DNA of 64,000 nt from Silvimonas iriomotensis (GTDB lineage Bacteria > Pseudomonadota > Gammaproteobacteria > Burkholderiales > Chitinibacteraceae), in NCBI RefSeq assembly GCF_014645535.1, contig NZ_BMLX01000001.1, positions 985,169 to 1,049,168 of the forward strand, given 5' to 3'. Shown piece by piece: positions 37,038 to 45,978 of this stretch. Position 1 is the first letter of the stretch; each line of letters begins with the position of its first letter. The notes below the pieces were generated by a model, which made no database searches, was not told the origin of the DNA, and saw nothing but the letters and a program-made list of their open reading frames with translations. Position numbers and translations under genes: made by a program.

Positions 37038-38222
37038 ATGCTCAAGCGTAATCGCACCGCCCGCCGTGGCCGCAGCCCTGCCAACGAAGTCGAACTTATC
37101 CGCCTGGCCGAGGGCATGGCCGCCTCGACCAGCCGGCTGGAAGACAATTTCTGGCTGAGCCGGCTGACCACGCTGGTCGAGAAACTGCTGCAGGATCGTG
37201 ATGAAGACACGCTCACCAGCGCGCTGGACCAACTGGCCGAAGGCGACGCCGAGGCCTACACCGTTCTGGCCGACGCCATTGAGAGCACATGCGAATCAGT
37301 CAGGCTGACCGTGGACGGCAAAGCGTGGGACGCCCTGCTGTTCACCGCGCCGCTGCTGACCTGGTCGCGCTGGCAGATTGCCTCTGGCCCGATGAACGCC
37401 GACACCGTGCGCAATACGCAAACCCAATTGCGCGCCCATGTGTTCGCACGGGATGCCCGCATCGCCATTGCCGACTTCCTGTTCAGCCCGGATCAGTTGC
37501 CCCGCGGCTTTGTGCCGACGCTTGAATTGCTGCAGGCGCTGGCCAAGGCCGCCCAGGGCAGCGGCACGCTGAAACTGGATGCACGCACCCTGCCGGAAAC
37601 ACGCGCCTTCTTGTCTGACACGCGCTACGTGATTGGCGCCGTACTGGTGCCGGCGGGTGAGGCAATTTTCCGCTGGCAGGAAGACGACGGCGATCAGGAA
37701 GAAGCAGAGACCCAATGGCGTCGCCAAGGTGGCGCCGTGCTGCAACCCTTGCTGCCTGGCGCGGCGTCAGAGACCTTGTTGCCCGGCGCGTATCACGGCA
37801 CCTGGCGTGAGGCTGATCGCGCCTCGCGGGCGTATGCCTTGCGGGCGACGGTCTCGTTTTTGATGCTGACACTCAATATCACCGCCCGTGACCTGCAGGC
37901 CGTGATCGGCCCGTTTGCCGGCAAGCGGCTGGAAGAGTATCGCGTCGGTTTCTTGCGCCGTGGCGATGACAAGGTGATCCAGGGCGTGGTCTGGCCCTTG
38001 CTGGATGGCGAGGACGAACGCACGGACTGCGTGGCAGAAATCGAAGCGCAACTCAAAGACGCCGGCATCGTGGACATTCTGGTTCACGAGCACGATTTTC
38101 CGCTGGATTACTGTGATGACTGCGGCTCGCCGCTGTATCCCAATCCGGAAGGCGAAGTGTTGCATGCAGAGCCGCCGGAAGAAGCCGAAGCCCAGGCCGA
38201 AGCACCGCGACACCTGCACTGA
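37038..38222 (+). CDS. DUF2863 family protein
   Basis: A 394-residue protein matching the DUF2863 family found mainly in betaproteobacteria. It opens with basic residues (MLKRNRTARRGRS) and a helix LAEGMAASTSRLEDNFWLSRL. It ends with a possible metal-binding DYCDDCGSPLYPNPEGE and an acidic Glu/Ala tail. No signal peptide or membrane segment. The function is unknown. The start at 37038 fits family members. Confidence 0.85.
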   Translation: MLKRNRTARRGRSPANEVELIRLAEGMAASTSRLEDNFWLSRLTTLVEKLLQDRDEDTLTSALDQLAEGDAEAYTVLADAIESTCESVRLTVDGKAWDALLFTAPLLTWSRWQIASGPMNADTVRNTQTQLRAHVFARDARIAIADFLFSPDQLPRGFVPTLELLQALAKAAQGSGTLKLDARTLPETRAFLSDTRYVIGAVLVPAGEAIFRWQEDDGDQEEAETQWRRQGGAVLQPLLPGAASETLLPGAYHGTWREADRASRAYALRATVSFLMLTLNITARDLQAVIGPFAGKRLEEYRVGFLRRGDDKVIQGVVWPLLDGEDERTDCVAEIEAQLKDAGIVDILVHEHDFPLDYCDDCGSPLYPNPEGEVLHAEPPEEAEAQAEAPRHLH

Positions 38223-38232
38223 CCGGCAAGAC

Positions 38233-38266
38233 ACAAAAAAACGGCCTTCACGGCCGTTTTGTTTTT
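38233..38266. terminator. Bidirectional intrinsic terminator
   Basis: AAAACGGCC-TTCAC-GGCCGTTTT with A- and T-runs; shared by DUF2863 and the convergent VOC gene. Confidence 0.88.
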
Positions 38267-38283
38267 CCAGGGCCGGATCGGCC

Positions 38284-38679
38284 TCAGAGATAACTCGCCA
38301 CCTCAAGCAGATTGCCATCCGGATCACGAAAATACACCGACATGATCGGCCCGGCCGCACCCGTGCGCTGGATCGGCCCCGCTTCAATCAGCACACCCTG
38401 CGCCTTGAGGTGGGCAACCACGGCGTCTGGCGACAAGCCTGTGATCAGGCATACATCAATGGCGCCCGGCGTCGGCGCCTGCGCTTTGGGCTCAAACTCA
38501 TGGCCGCGCTGATGCAGGTTGAACTTCTGACGCCCGAACACCAGGGCTTTGCGCCCTTCGCCAAACGTTTCGACCTGCATGCCCAGTACGCGCTGATAAA
38601 AAGCGCAAGTCACCGCGATATCTGCCACGGTCAGCACCAGATGATCCAGCCGGTCGATCACCAGTGCCGGCATGTTCAT
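38284..38679 (-). CDS. VOC-family protein (glyoxalase/ring-cleavage-like)
   Basis: A 131-residue protein with a single VOC domain: IDRLDHLVLTVADIAVTCAFYQRVLGMQV (in parts), KFNLHQRG and VYFRDPDGNLLEV. The His and Glu that would bind metal are present. Its ATG overlaps the stop of ubiB (ATGA), so the two are translationally coupled. The reaction is unknown; YaeR- or fosfomycin-type enzymes are the nearest relatives. Confidence 0.9.
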   Translation of the reverse strand: MNMPALVIDRLDHLVLTVADIAVTCAFYQRVLGMQVETFGEGRKALVFGRQKFNLHQRGHEFEPKAQAPTPGAIDVCLITGLSPDAVVAHLKAQGVLIEAGPIQRTGAAGPIMSVYFRDPDGNLLEVASYL

Positions 38680-40361
38680 TGCTCTTCCTTACCTGAAACC
38701 CAGATCGAGAAAATCAGCCACAGCGTATTGAAAAAGGCGATGGCAAATCCGAGAAAACCGAAGGCGGGCAAGCCGAACAACATCGGGCCGGCCTTCACGG
38801 TGATCACAATCGAAGAACCAATAATCAGGCAGCCCGTGACGATACCCATGGTCAGCCGGTTGGCGCTTTTGGCCAGTTGCGTACCAAAGCGATCCAGCCG
38901 CTTGAGGTCCAGATCAACCCGGAAATTGCCGCGCCGCGCCTGCCGCACCAGCTTGGCGACATCCCGCGGCAGACCTGTGATCAGATCAAATGCATCCGCC
39001 AAGCCTTCTTTGGAACGCTTGTACAAGGCCTGGGGCTTGTAGCGATCGACCAGCACTTCGCGCACGAACGGGGTCAGTTGGGCAATCATCTGGAAATCAG
39101 GGTTAAGCTGCCGGCCCAGGCCTTCCAGCGTGATCAGCGCCTTGAACAGCAGTGTCAGATCTGCCGGCAGCGTAATCTCGTGCTCGCGCATGATGACGGC
39201 CACTTCGCTCAGCAGCACGCCAATCTGGATGTCTTTCAGCGGCAGATTCTCATAATTGAAGATGAAACCGGCGATATCGGCCGCCAGCAGTTCTTCATCA
39301 ACCACCGTGTCGCCAGTCCACTCCATCAGCACGTCCATAATGCCGTGCTCGTCGCGCCGCGCCAGCGCCGCCAGCAGATCGACAATCTGGTCACGGCGTT
39401 GATGTGGCAGGCGGCCGACCATGCCAAAGTCGAGGAAGGCAATGCGGTTGCCCGGCAGATATTTGACGTTGCCCGGGTGTGGATCGGCATGGAAATAGCC
39501 ATCAATCAGCACCATTTTCAGCACGGCGTCCGCCCCGCGCGCGGCCAGCAGCTTGCGATCGTAACCACCTTCCTCCAGCGCGGCCAGATCATTGCCGGCA
39601 AGACCACCTACCCAGCTTTGCACATTCAAAAATTCATTGGTGTATTCCCAGTGAATGCGCGGAATTTCAATCTCGGCGTGGTCAGAAAAGTTCTGCGCAA
39701 ACCGCTCCAGATTGCGTGCTTCGGCGGCCAGGCTCAGTTCACGGCGCAATGATTTGGCGAATTCATCGACAATCTTCACCGGCTGATAGCGGCGCGCTTC
39801 CGGAAACTCGAACTCCATCAGCGAGGCAATCTGCCGCAGGATTCGCAAATCAGAATCAATTTTGGCCACAATGCCCGGGCGGCGAATTTTCAGCACCACC
39901 TCTTCGCCCGTCACAAGGCGAGCGCGGTGCACCTGGGCAATCGAGGCTGATCCCACTGGCAGCGGGTCCAGCTCCAGAAAGATTTCGTGCGGGTCACGGC
40001 CCAGCACCAGCGTCAGCTCAGGCAGTAGCTCTTCAAACGGCACGGGCGGCACATGTGATTGCAGTTTTTCGAACTCTGCAATCCAGTCTGGCGTAAAGAC
40101 ATCCACCCGCGTTGCCAGCACCTGGCCCAGCTTGATGAAGGTCGGGCCCAGCTCCTCCAGCGCGCGGCGCACGCGCACGGGCGGGTCCAGTAACTCGATG
40201 CCATGTTCGCCGGGCAGGCGCAACAGGTCGCCGGCGCGCTCCAGACCTTTGGCCAGCCCCAGTCGCTGAACCAGATTGCCAAGGCCGTGGCGCATCAATA
40301 CCGAGATAATCTCCCGCACGCGCGGCAAGTCGCGCATGACGGTGAATGTTTCCTTGAGCAT
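38676..40361 (-). CDS. UbiB/AarF-family atypical kinase
   Basis: A 561-residue ABC1/ADCK-type protein. The invariant signature KLGQVLATR lies in GPTFIKLGQVLATRVDVF, an Ala-rich loop SASIAQVHRARL takes the place of the P-loop, and GYFHADPHPGNVKYLP with FLDFGMVGRL are the catalytic segments. Two C-terminal membrane helices (TMGIVTGCLIIGSSIVITV, GLPAFGFLGFAIAFF) anchor it. UbiB supports ubiquinone biosynthesis; this one is not next to ubi genes, so it may be a paralogue. It is coupled to the VOC gene. Confidence 0.9.
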   Translation of the reverse strand: MLKETFTVMRDLPRVREIISVLMRHGLGNLVQRLGLAKGLERAGDLLRLPGEHGIELLDPPVRVRRALEELGPTFIKLGQVLATRVDVFTPDWIAEFEKLQSHVPPVPFEELLPELTLVLGRDPHEIFLELDPLPVGSASIAQVHRARLVTGEEVVLKIRRPGIVAKIDSDLRILRQIASLMEFEFPEARRYQPVKIVDEFAKSLRRELSLAAEARNLERFAQNFSDHAEIEIPRIHWEYTNEFLNVQSWVGGLAGNDLAALEEGGYDRKLLAARGADAVLKMVLIDGYFHADPHPGNVKYLPGNRIAFLDFGMVGRLPHQRRDQIVDLLAALARRDEHGIMDVLMEWTGDTVVDEELLAADIAGFIFNYENLPLKDIQIGVLLSEVAVIMREHEITLPADLTLLFKALITLEGLGRQLNPDFQMIAQLTPFVREVLVDRYKPQALYKRSKEGLADAFDLITGLPRDVAKLVRQARRGNFRVDLDLKRLDRFGTQLAKSANRLTMGIVTGCLIIGSSIVITVKAGPMLFGLPAFGFLGFAIAFFNTLWLIFSIWVSGKEEQ

Positions 40362-40657
40362 GCTTGAGTGTGTTTCCCGCTATGTTGGCTATGCATGGTC
40401 AAGATAACCCATTTCGGGCACACAAGCTGTCTTGCCCTGCCGTTTTGTTTACTCGCATGTAATATTTTTGCCGGGATGGAACCAATGCAGGGCAATGGTC
40501 TCGAAAGGCGTTCCCTCTCTTTTTCTGACTGTTTTTCCTGTGATCCCCTCCTTTTTGTCAATCTTGTGTGAGCCTGTTGAAAACGTTTCCGCGGGCCTGG
40601 GCCGACGGCGAAATTCGTGCTTTACAGCATCAGGTCACACCGATACAGTTTGCCCCC

Positions 40658-41551
40658 ATGAAATGTAATCGGCTGATTTTCGCCCTCGTGTTGGGCTTTA
40701 CGTTTTACGGGGCGCAGGCAGACGACCTTCCCGCAACAGGCACCAGTGCGGCCTCAGAGCCGGCTGCGTCCAGCTGGCTGGGTGGTGGCAAAAGCAGCAA
40801 GTCCACCAAAGCGGCAGAGAAAGCCGCCGCAGAAAAAACCGCTGCTGAAAAACCTGCCGAAGCGGCCGACGACGGCGCACCCAACCCCGCCCAGCCTGCA
40901 CAGCAGTTGCTGCTGCAAGCCATGAGCCTGATCGGGGTCAAGTACAAATGGGGCGGTAAAACGCCGGAGTCCGGTCTGGACTGCAGCGGCTTTGTCCGTT
41001 ATGTATTCCAGAACGCACTCAATATCACGCTGCCGCACAATGCGCTGGGCATGAGCCAGTCTGGCAGGGATGTGGATCGCTCTGAACTCAAGCCCGGCGA
41101 TCTGGTGTTCTTCAATACGCTGCGCCGCAGGTTCTCTCACGTTGGCATTTATCTGGGCGACAACCGTTTCGTGCATTCGCCACGTACCGGCCGCGATATT
41201 GAAGTGGCCAACATGGGCGAGTCTTACTGGACCACCCGCTTTGACGGCGCCCGCCGCGTGACCGATGTCAGCGGTGAAGCACCCAGTCTGGCCAGCTTGC
41301 TGGCGGTGGCCGGTGCATCGCGCGTATCCAACCAGTCCGAGTCGGCCTCTGCTGCCGGCGTGAGCGTGCAGGACAACAGCGGCGGCAGTTGCCGCAAGGT
41401 TACCAAGGGCAAAGGCAAGCACAAACACGTCGAGACGGTCTGCGCCAAGCCCAAGGCTGGCAAGAGCACCGCTGCGGCGACCAAAACCAGCAGCAAGACG
41501 GCCAGCAAGAAAGCACCGGCGCGCAGCACCAGCAAGAAAAAAACGCGTTGA
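40658..41551 (+). CDS. NlpC/P60 (C40) cell-wall peptidase with Lys/Ala-rich flanks
   Basis: A 297-residue exported hydrolase. A signal peptide (residues 1-21, FALVLGFTFYGAQA) is followed by an Ala/Lys/Glu-rich linker, and then the NlpC/P60 domain (~83-200). The catalytic residues are C109 (GLDCSGFVRYV), H161 (SHVGIYLGD) and H173 (FVHSPRTG). The last ~70 residues are basic and Ser/Thr/Lys-rich, likely to bind anionic polymers. It cuts peptidoglycan stem peptides, probably as a D,L-endopeptidase. The signal peptide fixes the start at 40658; its upstream region with ubiB (296 bases) shows nothing clear. Confidence 0.93.
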   Translation: MKCNRLIFALVLGFTFYGAQADDLPATGTSAASEPAASSWLGGGKSSKSTKAAEKAAAEKTAAEKPAEAADDGAPNPAQPAQQLLLQAMSLIGVKYKWGGKTPESGLDCSGFVRYVFQNALNITLPHNALGMSQSGRDVDRSELKPGDLVFFNTLRRRFSHVGIYLGDNRFVHSPRTGRDIEVANMGESYWTTRFDGARRVTDVSGEAPSLASLLAVAGASRVSNQSESASAAGVSVQDNSGGSCRKVTKGKGKHKHVETVCAKPKAGKSTAAATKTSSKTASKKAPARSTSKKKTR

Positions 41552-41587
41552 TTACTCTCACCCTGCGGGGCTGACGCGCTACCCGAC

Positions 41588-41613
41588 AAAAAGCCCGCTT
41601 TTGCGGGCTTTTT
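41588..41613. terminator. Bidirectional intrinsic terminator
   Basis: AAAAAGCCCGC-TTTT-GCGGGCTTTTT, shared by the peptidase gene and the convergent arginine succinyltransferase gene. Confidence 0.92.
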
Positions 41614-41641
41614 GCATTTCCGGTCGCACTACAACGCGCAG

Positions 41642-42658
41642 TTACGGCGCCAGCCTGACTGCGCGCACGCTATCGCCATCGGCAATCTCCAGCCGCTGCA
41701 AGACATCGTCAGTCAGTGGCAGTGCGCCATCCAGTGGGTGCGTCATGGCCAGCACGCAGCGAAAATCCTGCAGCTTGCGGTTGCTGACCAGCCACGACTC
41801 GCCCTCTTGCGGCTGCGCCTTGACCGCCAGCGCCTTGTACACCTGGCTGTCACGCACCGCGCGGATATCGTGCAGCGCACTCTCCAGACTGGGGCCCGCA
41901 TCAAAAATATCCACGTAGCCGCGATAGCGAAAGCCCTCTGTTTCCAGCAGCTTGCGGGCCGGCCGCGTGGCCGGGTGCACTTCCGCGACGGCCGCCTGGG
42001 CTTCTTCCGACAACAGGCAGGTGTAGATCGGATAGCTGGGCATCAATTCGGCAATAAACGATTTATTGCCAACGTAAGAGAGAAAATCCGCGCGGGCGAA
42101 GTCCATTTTGAAGAAGTGCCGGCCAAGGCTCTCCCAGAATGGCGAACGGCCCGCGTCATCTGACACGCCGCGCATTTCTGCAATGACGCGCTCGGCAAAA
42201 CGGTGCGGGAACTCCGCCATGAACAGAAAGCGTGATTTGGACAACAAGCCGCCATTGCCGTTACCGCGATGCTCTGGCAGCAAGAACAGCGAGCACAATT
42301 CAGACGAGCCCGTCAGATCGGAACTCAGAAACAAGGTGGTCAGCTGCTTGTAGATATCCAGCTCACGCGAGGTATGCACCGTAAGGCCAACGCGATAGTT
42401 GTACCAGGTGTCACGCATGCCCACGGCCGATTCAATGCCTGACGTACCAACCAGTTGCCCGGTGGTTTCGTCCTCCAGCGCAAAGAAATAGCTGGCATCA
42501 CCCAGCCTGGGCTCGCCCGCGACGGCCGCCATGCTGGCCGCAATGCGCGATTGCAGGCGCTCTGCATTGGGTTGCAGGGTGGTGACGCCCACGCCGGCCT
42601 TGTTGGCCAGGTCAAACAGGCGGTGAAAGTCGCTGTGCCGCAAAAAGCGGATACGCAT
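41642..42658 (-). CDS. astA: Arginine N-succinyltransferase
   Basis: A 338-residue AstA/AruF-type enzyme that succinylates arginine, the first step of the ammonia-producing AST pathway. Characteristic stretches are MRIRFLRHSDFHRLFDLA, YNYRVGLTVHTSRELDIYK, SELCSLFLLPEHRGNGNGGLLSKSRFLFMAEF (in parts) and FLSYVGNKSFIAELMPSYPIY. The rest of the pathway (astB, astC, astD, astE) is not in the window, so it is a solitary copy. The start at 42658 is set by the conserved MRIR; the frame is open upstream but lacks similarity. Confidence 0.94.
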   Translation of the reverse strand: MRIRFLRHSDFHRLFDLANKAGVGVTTLQPNAERLQSRIAASMAAVAGEPRLGDASYFFALEDETTGQLVGTSGIESAVGMRDTWYNYRVGLTVHTSRELDIYKQLTTLFLSSDLTGSSELCSLFLLPEHRGNGNGGLLSKSRFLFMAEFPHRFAERVIAEMRGVSDDAGRSPFWESLGRHFFKMDFARADFLSYVGNKSFIAELMPSYPIYTCLLSEEAQAAVAEVHPATRPARKLLETEGFRYRGYVDIFDAGPSLESALHDIRAVRDSQVYKALAVKAQPQEGESWLVSNRKLQDFRCVLAMTHPLDGALPLTDDVLQRLEIADGDSVRAVRLAP

Positions 42659-42881
42659 GGTGTGTCCTTTGGGTCTGTCTTCAGGCACGTCGGATGCGGC
42701 CCGCATGGGTTGCCGGGGTTCTTGTGGAACGTGCGGCGCACAGTCAGATGCGGGCAGTTGAAGCAAATGCAAGACACTCTGCAGTCTGTGCTTTGCCGCC
42801 CACGATGAAGCTGCAACAATTGGCGCGCGGTCAGCCGTCCCCTTCCCAACGCATGCCAACCAGCCAGATCAAACACCCTTC

Positions 42882-43151
42882 ATGATCCATCTGATCACGG
42901 GTTTGACCATTCTGATCATTGTCGCCGCCCTCGCTTATCGCTGGGGGCCGTCGTTCCATCGCGACAGACTGCCCTCCAAGGCCGCCTATGCATTGCGCCA
43001 CGCCCGCCAGCTGCAGGGCGGTTTGCTGTGTTGCTATCTGTGCGGCCACACGCGCATTGCCTTGCATCCGGCGCGCAGCACCGCCACTTACTCGGTCTAC
43101 GCCTGCCAGCAGTGCGGTGCCTCGCTCTGGCGCGACAAGGCCGCGCGTTAG
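42882..43151 (+). CDS. Small membrane-anchored zinc-ribbon-like protein
   Basis: An 89-residue protein with one N-terminal hydrophobic helix (MIHLITGLTILIIVAALAYRWG) and then two Cys pairs, CYLCGH and CQQCGA, about 25 residues apart, as in a zinc ribbon. An extra Cys precedes the first pair. No family is recognised. Its stop overlaps the stop of the convergent NTF2-like gene. The ribosome site is weak, so this is a likely but not certain gene. Confidence 0.6.
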   Translation: MIHLITGLTILIIVAALAYRWGPSFHRDRLPSKAAYALRHARQLQGGLLCCYLCGHTRIALHPARSTATYSVYACQQCGASLWRDKAAR

Positions 43152-43531
43152 GCCAGTGCTTCAACCCAGTGCGCCCGGTTGGCGGGGGCGGCGTAGGGTT
43201 CTGGCCAGTACTCGACCAGTTTGCTGATGCGCTGGTCAGTGATAGTGAAAAACGAAACGGCGCGTGCCTGTTGTACGCCATCGGTAATCGAGACGTCGGT
43301 CACCACCTGATCGACACCTGCCACCAGCCGGTTCAATACAAACTGCCAGTGCCCGTGGGCGGGGTATTCCCGGTTCAGCCCGGCAAAATTGGCCCGCCCG
43401 CGAATCAGCTCGGATGATTGCGGCCACTCCACCACAAAGTCATCCGCCAGCACCGCGCCAACAGCATCAAAATCATTGGTCTGCATCAGTTGCCAGAATT
43501 CGCGTACCAGCGCTTCTGCACCCTGCATCAT
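43148..43531 (-). CDS. NTF2-like (SnoaL-type) protein
   Basis: A 127-residue protein of the NTF2/SnoaL fold: ALVREFWQLMQTNDFDAVGAVLADDFVVEWP at the N-terminus (parts), RGRANFAGLNREYP, and TDQRISKLVEYWPEPY at the C-terminus. Such proteins are small isomerases, hydratases or ligand binders; the substrate is unknown. It starts within the last codons of rmuC (overlap of four bases) and is probably cotranscribed with it. Confidence 0.85.
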   Translation of the reverse strand: MMQGAEALVREFWQLMQTNDFDAVGAVLADDFVVEWPQSSELIRGRANFAGLNREYPAHGHWQFVLNRLVAGVDQVVTDVSITDGVQQARAVSFFTITDQRISKLVEYWPEPYAAPANRAHWVEALA

Positions 43532-45051
43532 TCTTCGTCCTGCAAGGCTTCCTGCAGTTCCGGCAGGCTGGTCTGGCGCGGCATGGCACCTTGCTCCAGC
43601 AGCGGCTCATCCAGCCGCACCTGCTCGATCTCCTCAAAGCGGCGGGAGATTTTCTCGCTGGTAATGGCCACGTTCTGGGCGTCTTCATGCGCCTGGCGGA
43701 TGTGGGTGGCCAGTTTTTTCATGCGATCGTCAAAACGCGCGAACTCGGTACCCAGGCGCCCCAGCGCTTCTTTGATGATGTGCACCTGCTTGCGGGTTTC
43801 CACGTCCTTGATCACGGCGCGGGCGGTGTTAAGGACGGCCATCAGCGTGGTGGGCGAGACAATCCACACGCGCTGCTTCATGGCGTGATTCACCAGCTCG
43901 GCGTGATAGGCGTGGATTTCTGCAAACACGGCTTCAGCCGGAATAAACATCACCGCGCCATCAGCGGTTTCATTGGGGATGATGTACTTGTTGCTGATGT
44001 CATCAATGTGCTTTTTGATGTCGGCCCGGAATGCGCGTTGCGCGGCGTTGCGATCCTCGCCCGCTTCAAACATGCGGTGGTAGTTCTCCAGCGGGAACTT
44101 GGCATCCACCGCCACAAGGCCGGTCGGTTCCGGCAGTTTGAGCAAGCAATCCACCCGCGTGCCGTTGGAGAGCGTGGCTTGCATTTCGTATACCTGCGGC
44201 GGCAGCACGTTATGGACCAGGCTTTCCAGTTGCACTTCACCAAATGCGCCGCGTGAGCGCTTGTCGCCCAGCAGTTCTTGCAGGCTGACCACATTGGTGG
44301 TCAGGCCATCAATCTTTTTCTGGGCTTCATCAATGGTGGCCAGACGCGCCATGACGTTGGCGAAGGTCTCGTTAGTTTTCTTGAAGCCCTCATCCAGCCG
44401 CTCGTTCACCTTGCCGGAAATCTCGGCCAGGCGGGTATCTGCGGTTTGCGTCAGTTGCGCCACGGATTGCGTCAGTTGCGTACTGGTCAGGGCCAGCGCC
44501 TCACGCAACTGGTCCATCTCGCGTCGGGATTGTTCTGCCAGCATCTGCGCCAGCTTCACCAGCACTTCTTCACGCAGCGTGTCCTGTTTGGATTGCAGCG
44601 ACTCAGAGATCTCGGCCAATTGCCGCATGATCTGTTCGCGCGATTCCCCCTGGGCCGTCGTCAGCGCCAGACGCAGGGTAGAAAGTGACTCGGTCTGGGT
44701 GATCTGCAGGCGCTCCAGTGCGCTGCGCGTCTGGTTCAGTTCGCTGGATACGCCACTGCGCAGGCGATCAAACGCCTCGCCCATATTGGCGCGCAACTGC
44801 TCGCCCGATCGCGTAATGGCGGTATTGAGCAAACTGGCGTGCTGGGTCAGCGCGGTGTGTGTGGTCTCGGCCTGGCGCGCCAGACCCGTGTGGAACTGGT
44901 TCAGGATTTCCCGCTGACTGGCATTCAGTTCAGAGGCCAGCGCTTCTACTGCTTGTTCCTGCACTCGCGCCAGTTGCTGCAACCGGAACACGACCAGCAC
45001 ACCGGCCAGCAAGGCCACCAGGGTTGTTACGCCAAACAGTAGATCGATCAT
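43528..45051 (-). CDS. rmuC: DNA recombination protein RmuC
   Basis: A 507-residue RmuC homologue. An N-terminal membrane helix (LLFGVTTLVALLAGVLVVF) is followed by about 230 residues of predicted coiled coil (many Gln, Glu, Leu), then the nuclease-like RmuC domain with RSRGAFGEVQLESLVHNVLP, VDCLLKLPEPTGLVAVDAKFPLENY (in parts) and ANVAITSEKI-type ending. RmuC limits rearrangements at inverted repeats in E. coli. Coupled to the NTF2-like gene downstream and divergent from flgA. Confidence 0.93.
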   Translation of the reverse strand: MIDLLFGVTTLVALLAGVLVVFRLQQLARVQEQAVEALASELNASQREILNQFHTGLARQAETTHTALTQHASLLNTAITRSGEQLRANMGEAFDRLRSGVSSELNQTRSALERLQITQTESLSTLRLALTTAQGESREQIMRQLAEISESLQSKQDTLREEVLVKLAQMLAEQSRREMDQLREALALTSTQLTQSVAQLTQTADTRLAEISGKVNERLDEGFKKTNETFANVMARLATIDEAQKKIDGLTTNVVSLQELLGDKRSRGAFGEVQLESLVHNVLPPQVYEMQATLSNGTRVDCLLKLPEPTGLVAVDAKFPLENYHRMFEAGEDRNAAQRAFRADIKKHIDDISNKYIIPNETADGAVMFIPAEAVFAEIHAYHAELVNHAMKQRVWIVSPTTLMAVLNTARAVIKDVETRKQVHIIKEALGRLGTEFARFDDRMKKLATHIRQAHEDAQNVAITSEKISRRFEEIEQVRLDEPLLEQGAMPRQTSLPELQEALQDEE

Positions 45052-45182
45052 TACTTGTGTTACCCGTTTACAATTGGATTACCAGAACCTTGCACGCCGC
45101 CAAACCTGCAGTCGTGAGCGGATTGTAGGCAAGTCACGCCCCCTTCACCAGCGGGAACGGACACACGCCGTATGTCGCACGC

Positions 45183-45188
45183 TATAAT
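45183..45188 (+). promoter_or_regulatory. TATAAT element close to the flgA start
   Basis: A perfect TATAAT lies six bases before the flgA ATG at 45195. If used as a -10 box, transcription would start at or beside the ATG, giving a leaderless message. No good -35 is found 16-18 bases upstream. Confidence 0.35.
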
Positions 45189-45194
45189 CGTGCG

Positions 45195-45878
45195 ATGCGC
45201 ACCCTACTGGTTAGTTTCGGTTTCCTTCTGGCTGTGCCGGCCCTTGCGGCCGGGCAAGTCGATCTCGCCACCGTCCAGCGTAATGCCGCCTCCTGGCTGG
45301 ACCAGCAGTTGTCCCAGTATCAGGGCCAGAGCAGCTACAGCTTTGGCAAGCTCGACAGCCGCCTGCGGCTGGACGCCTGCAACGCCATGGATGTCAAAGC
45401 CGCACCGGGTTATCGCCTGGCCGGCAACAGCATGCTGCGGGTGACCTGTGTGGATGGCGCCACGTGGGCCGTCAACCTGCCGGTCAAGATCAGTGTGCAA
45501 GCCACGTATTATGTGGCCGCCAAACCCCTGGCCGCTGGCCACCAGCTGGCTGACGGTGACCTGGCCCCGCAACAGGGCGATCTGGGCCAGCTGCCAGGCA
45601 GCGTAATCCTTGATCCTGCCAATGCGCTGGGTCGTACGCTGTCCACCGCGGTGGCGGCTGGCGGCGCGGTTCGCTCGGAAATGTTGCGCGCCCCCATCAT
45701 CATCCAGCAGGGCCAGAAAGTGCGTGTGCTCATGCGCGTGGGCGAGATCGAAGTCAGCAACGACGGCTACGCCATGAACAACGCCAGCGAAGGGCAAAAC
45801 GTGCGCGTGCGCGTCGGTACATCCACCATTGTGCAAGGCATTGCCCGGGCAGATGGCGCGGTACTGGTTACCGAATAA
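45195..45878 (+). CDS. flgA: Flagellar P-ring assembly chaperone FlgA
   Basis: A 227-residue FlgA. A signal peptide (MRTLLVSFGFLLAVPALAAG) sends it to the periplasm, where FlgA assists FlgI assembly into the P-ring. The C-terminal SAF-like domain is clear: YYVAAKPLAAGHQLADGDLAPQQGDL (in parts), ALGRTLSTAVAAGGAVRSEMLRAP, IIQQGQKVRVLMRVGEIEVSNDGYAM. It is isolated here between rmuC and ribF; no other flagellar gene is in the window. No Shine-Dalgarno precedes the ATG. Confidence 0.92.
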   Translation: MRTLLVSFGFLLAVPALAAGQVDLATVQRNAASWLDQQLSQYQGQSSYSFGKLDSRLRLDACNAMDVKAAPGYRLAGNSMLRVTCVDGATWAVNLPVKISVQATYYVAAKPLAAGHQLADGDLAPQQGDLGQLPGSVILDPANALGRTLSTAVAAGGAVRSEMLRAPIIIQQGQKVRVLMRVGEIEVSNDGYAMNNASEGQNVRVRVGTSTIVQGIARADGAVLVTE

Positions 45879-45978
45879 ACGCGAATCTCCGCCCTTCACC
45901 GCGACCTTCTGCGCCCCGTCCTGACAAACAGGCCGCCAGGCGTTAAAATTGTCCGTTTTGAATGCCTTGCTGCGACCA

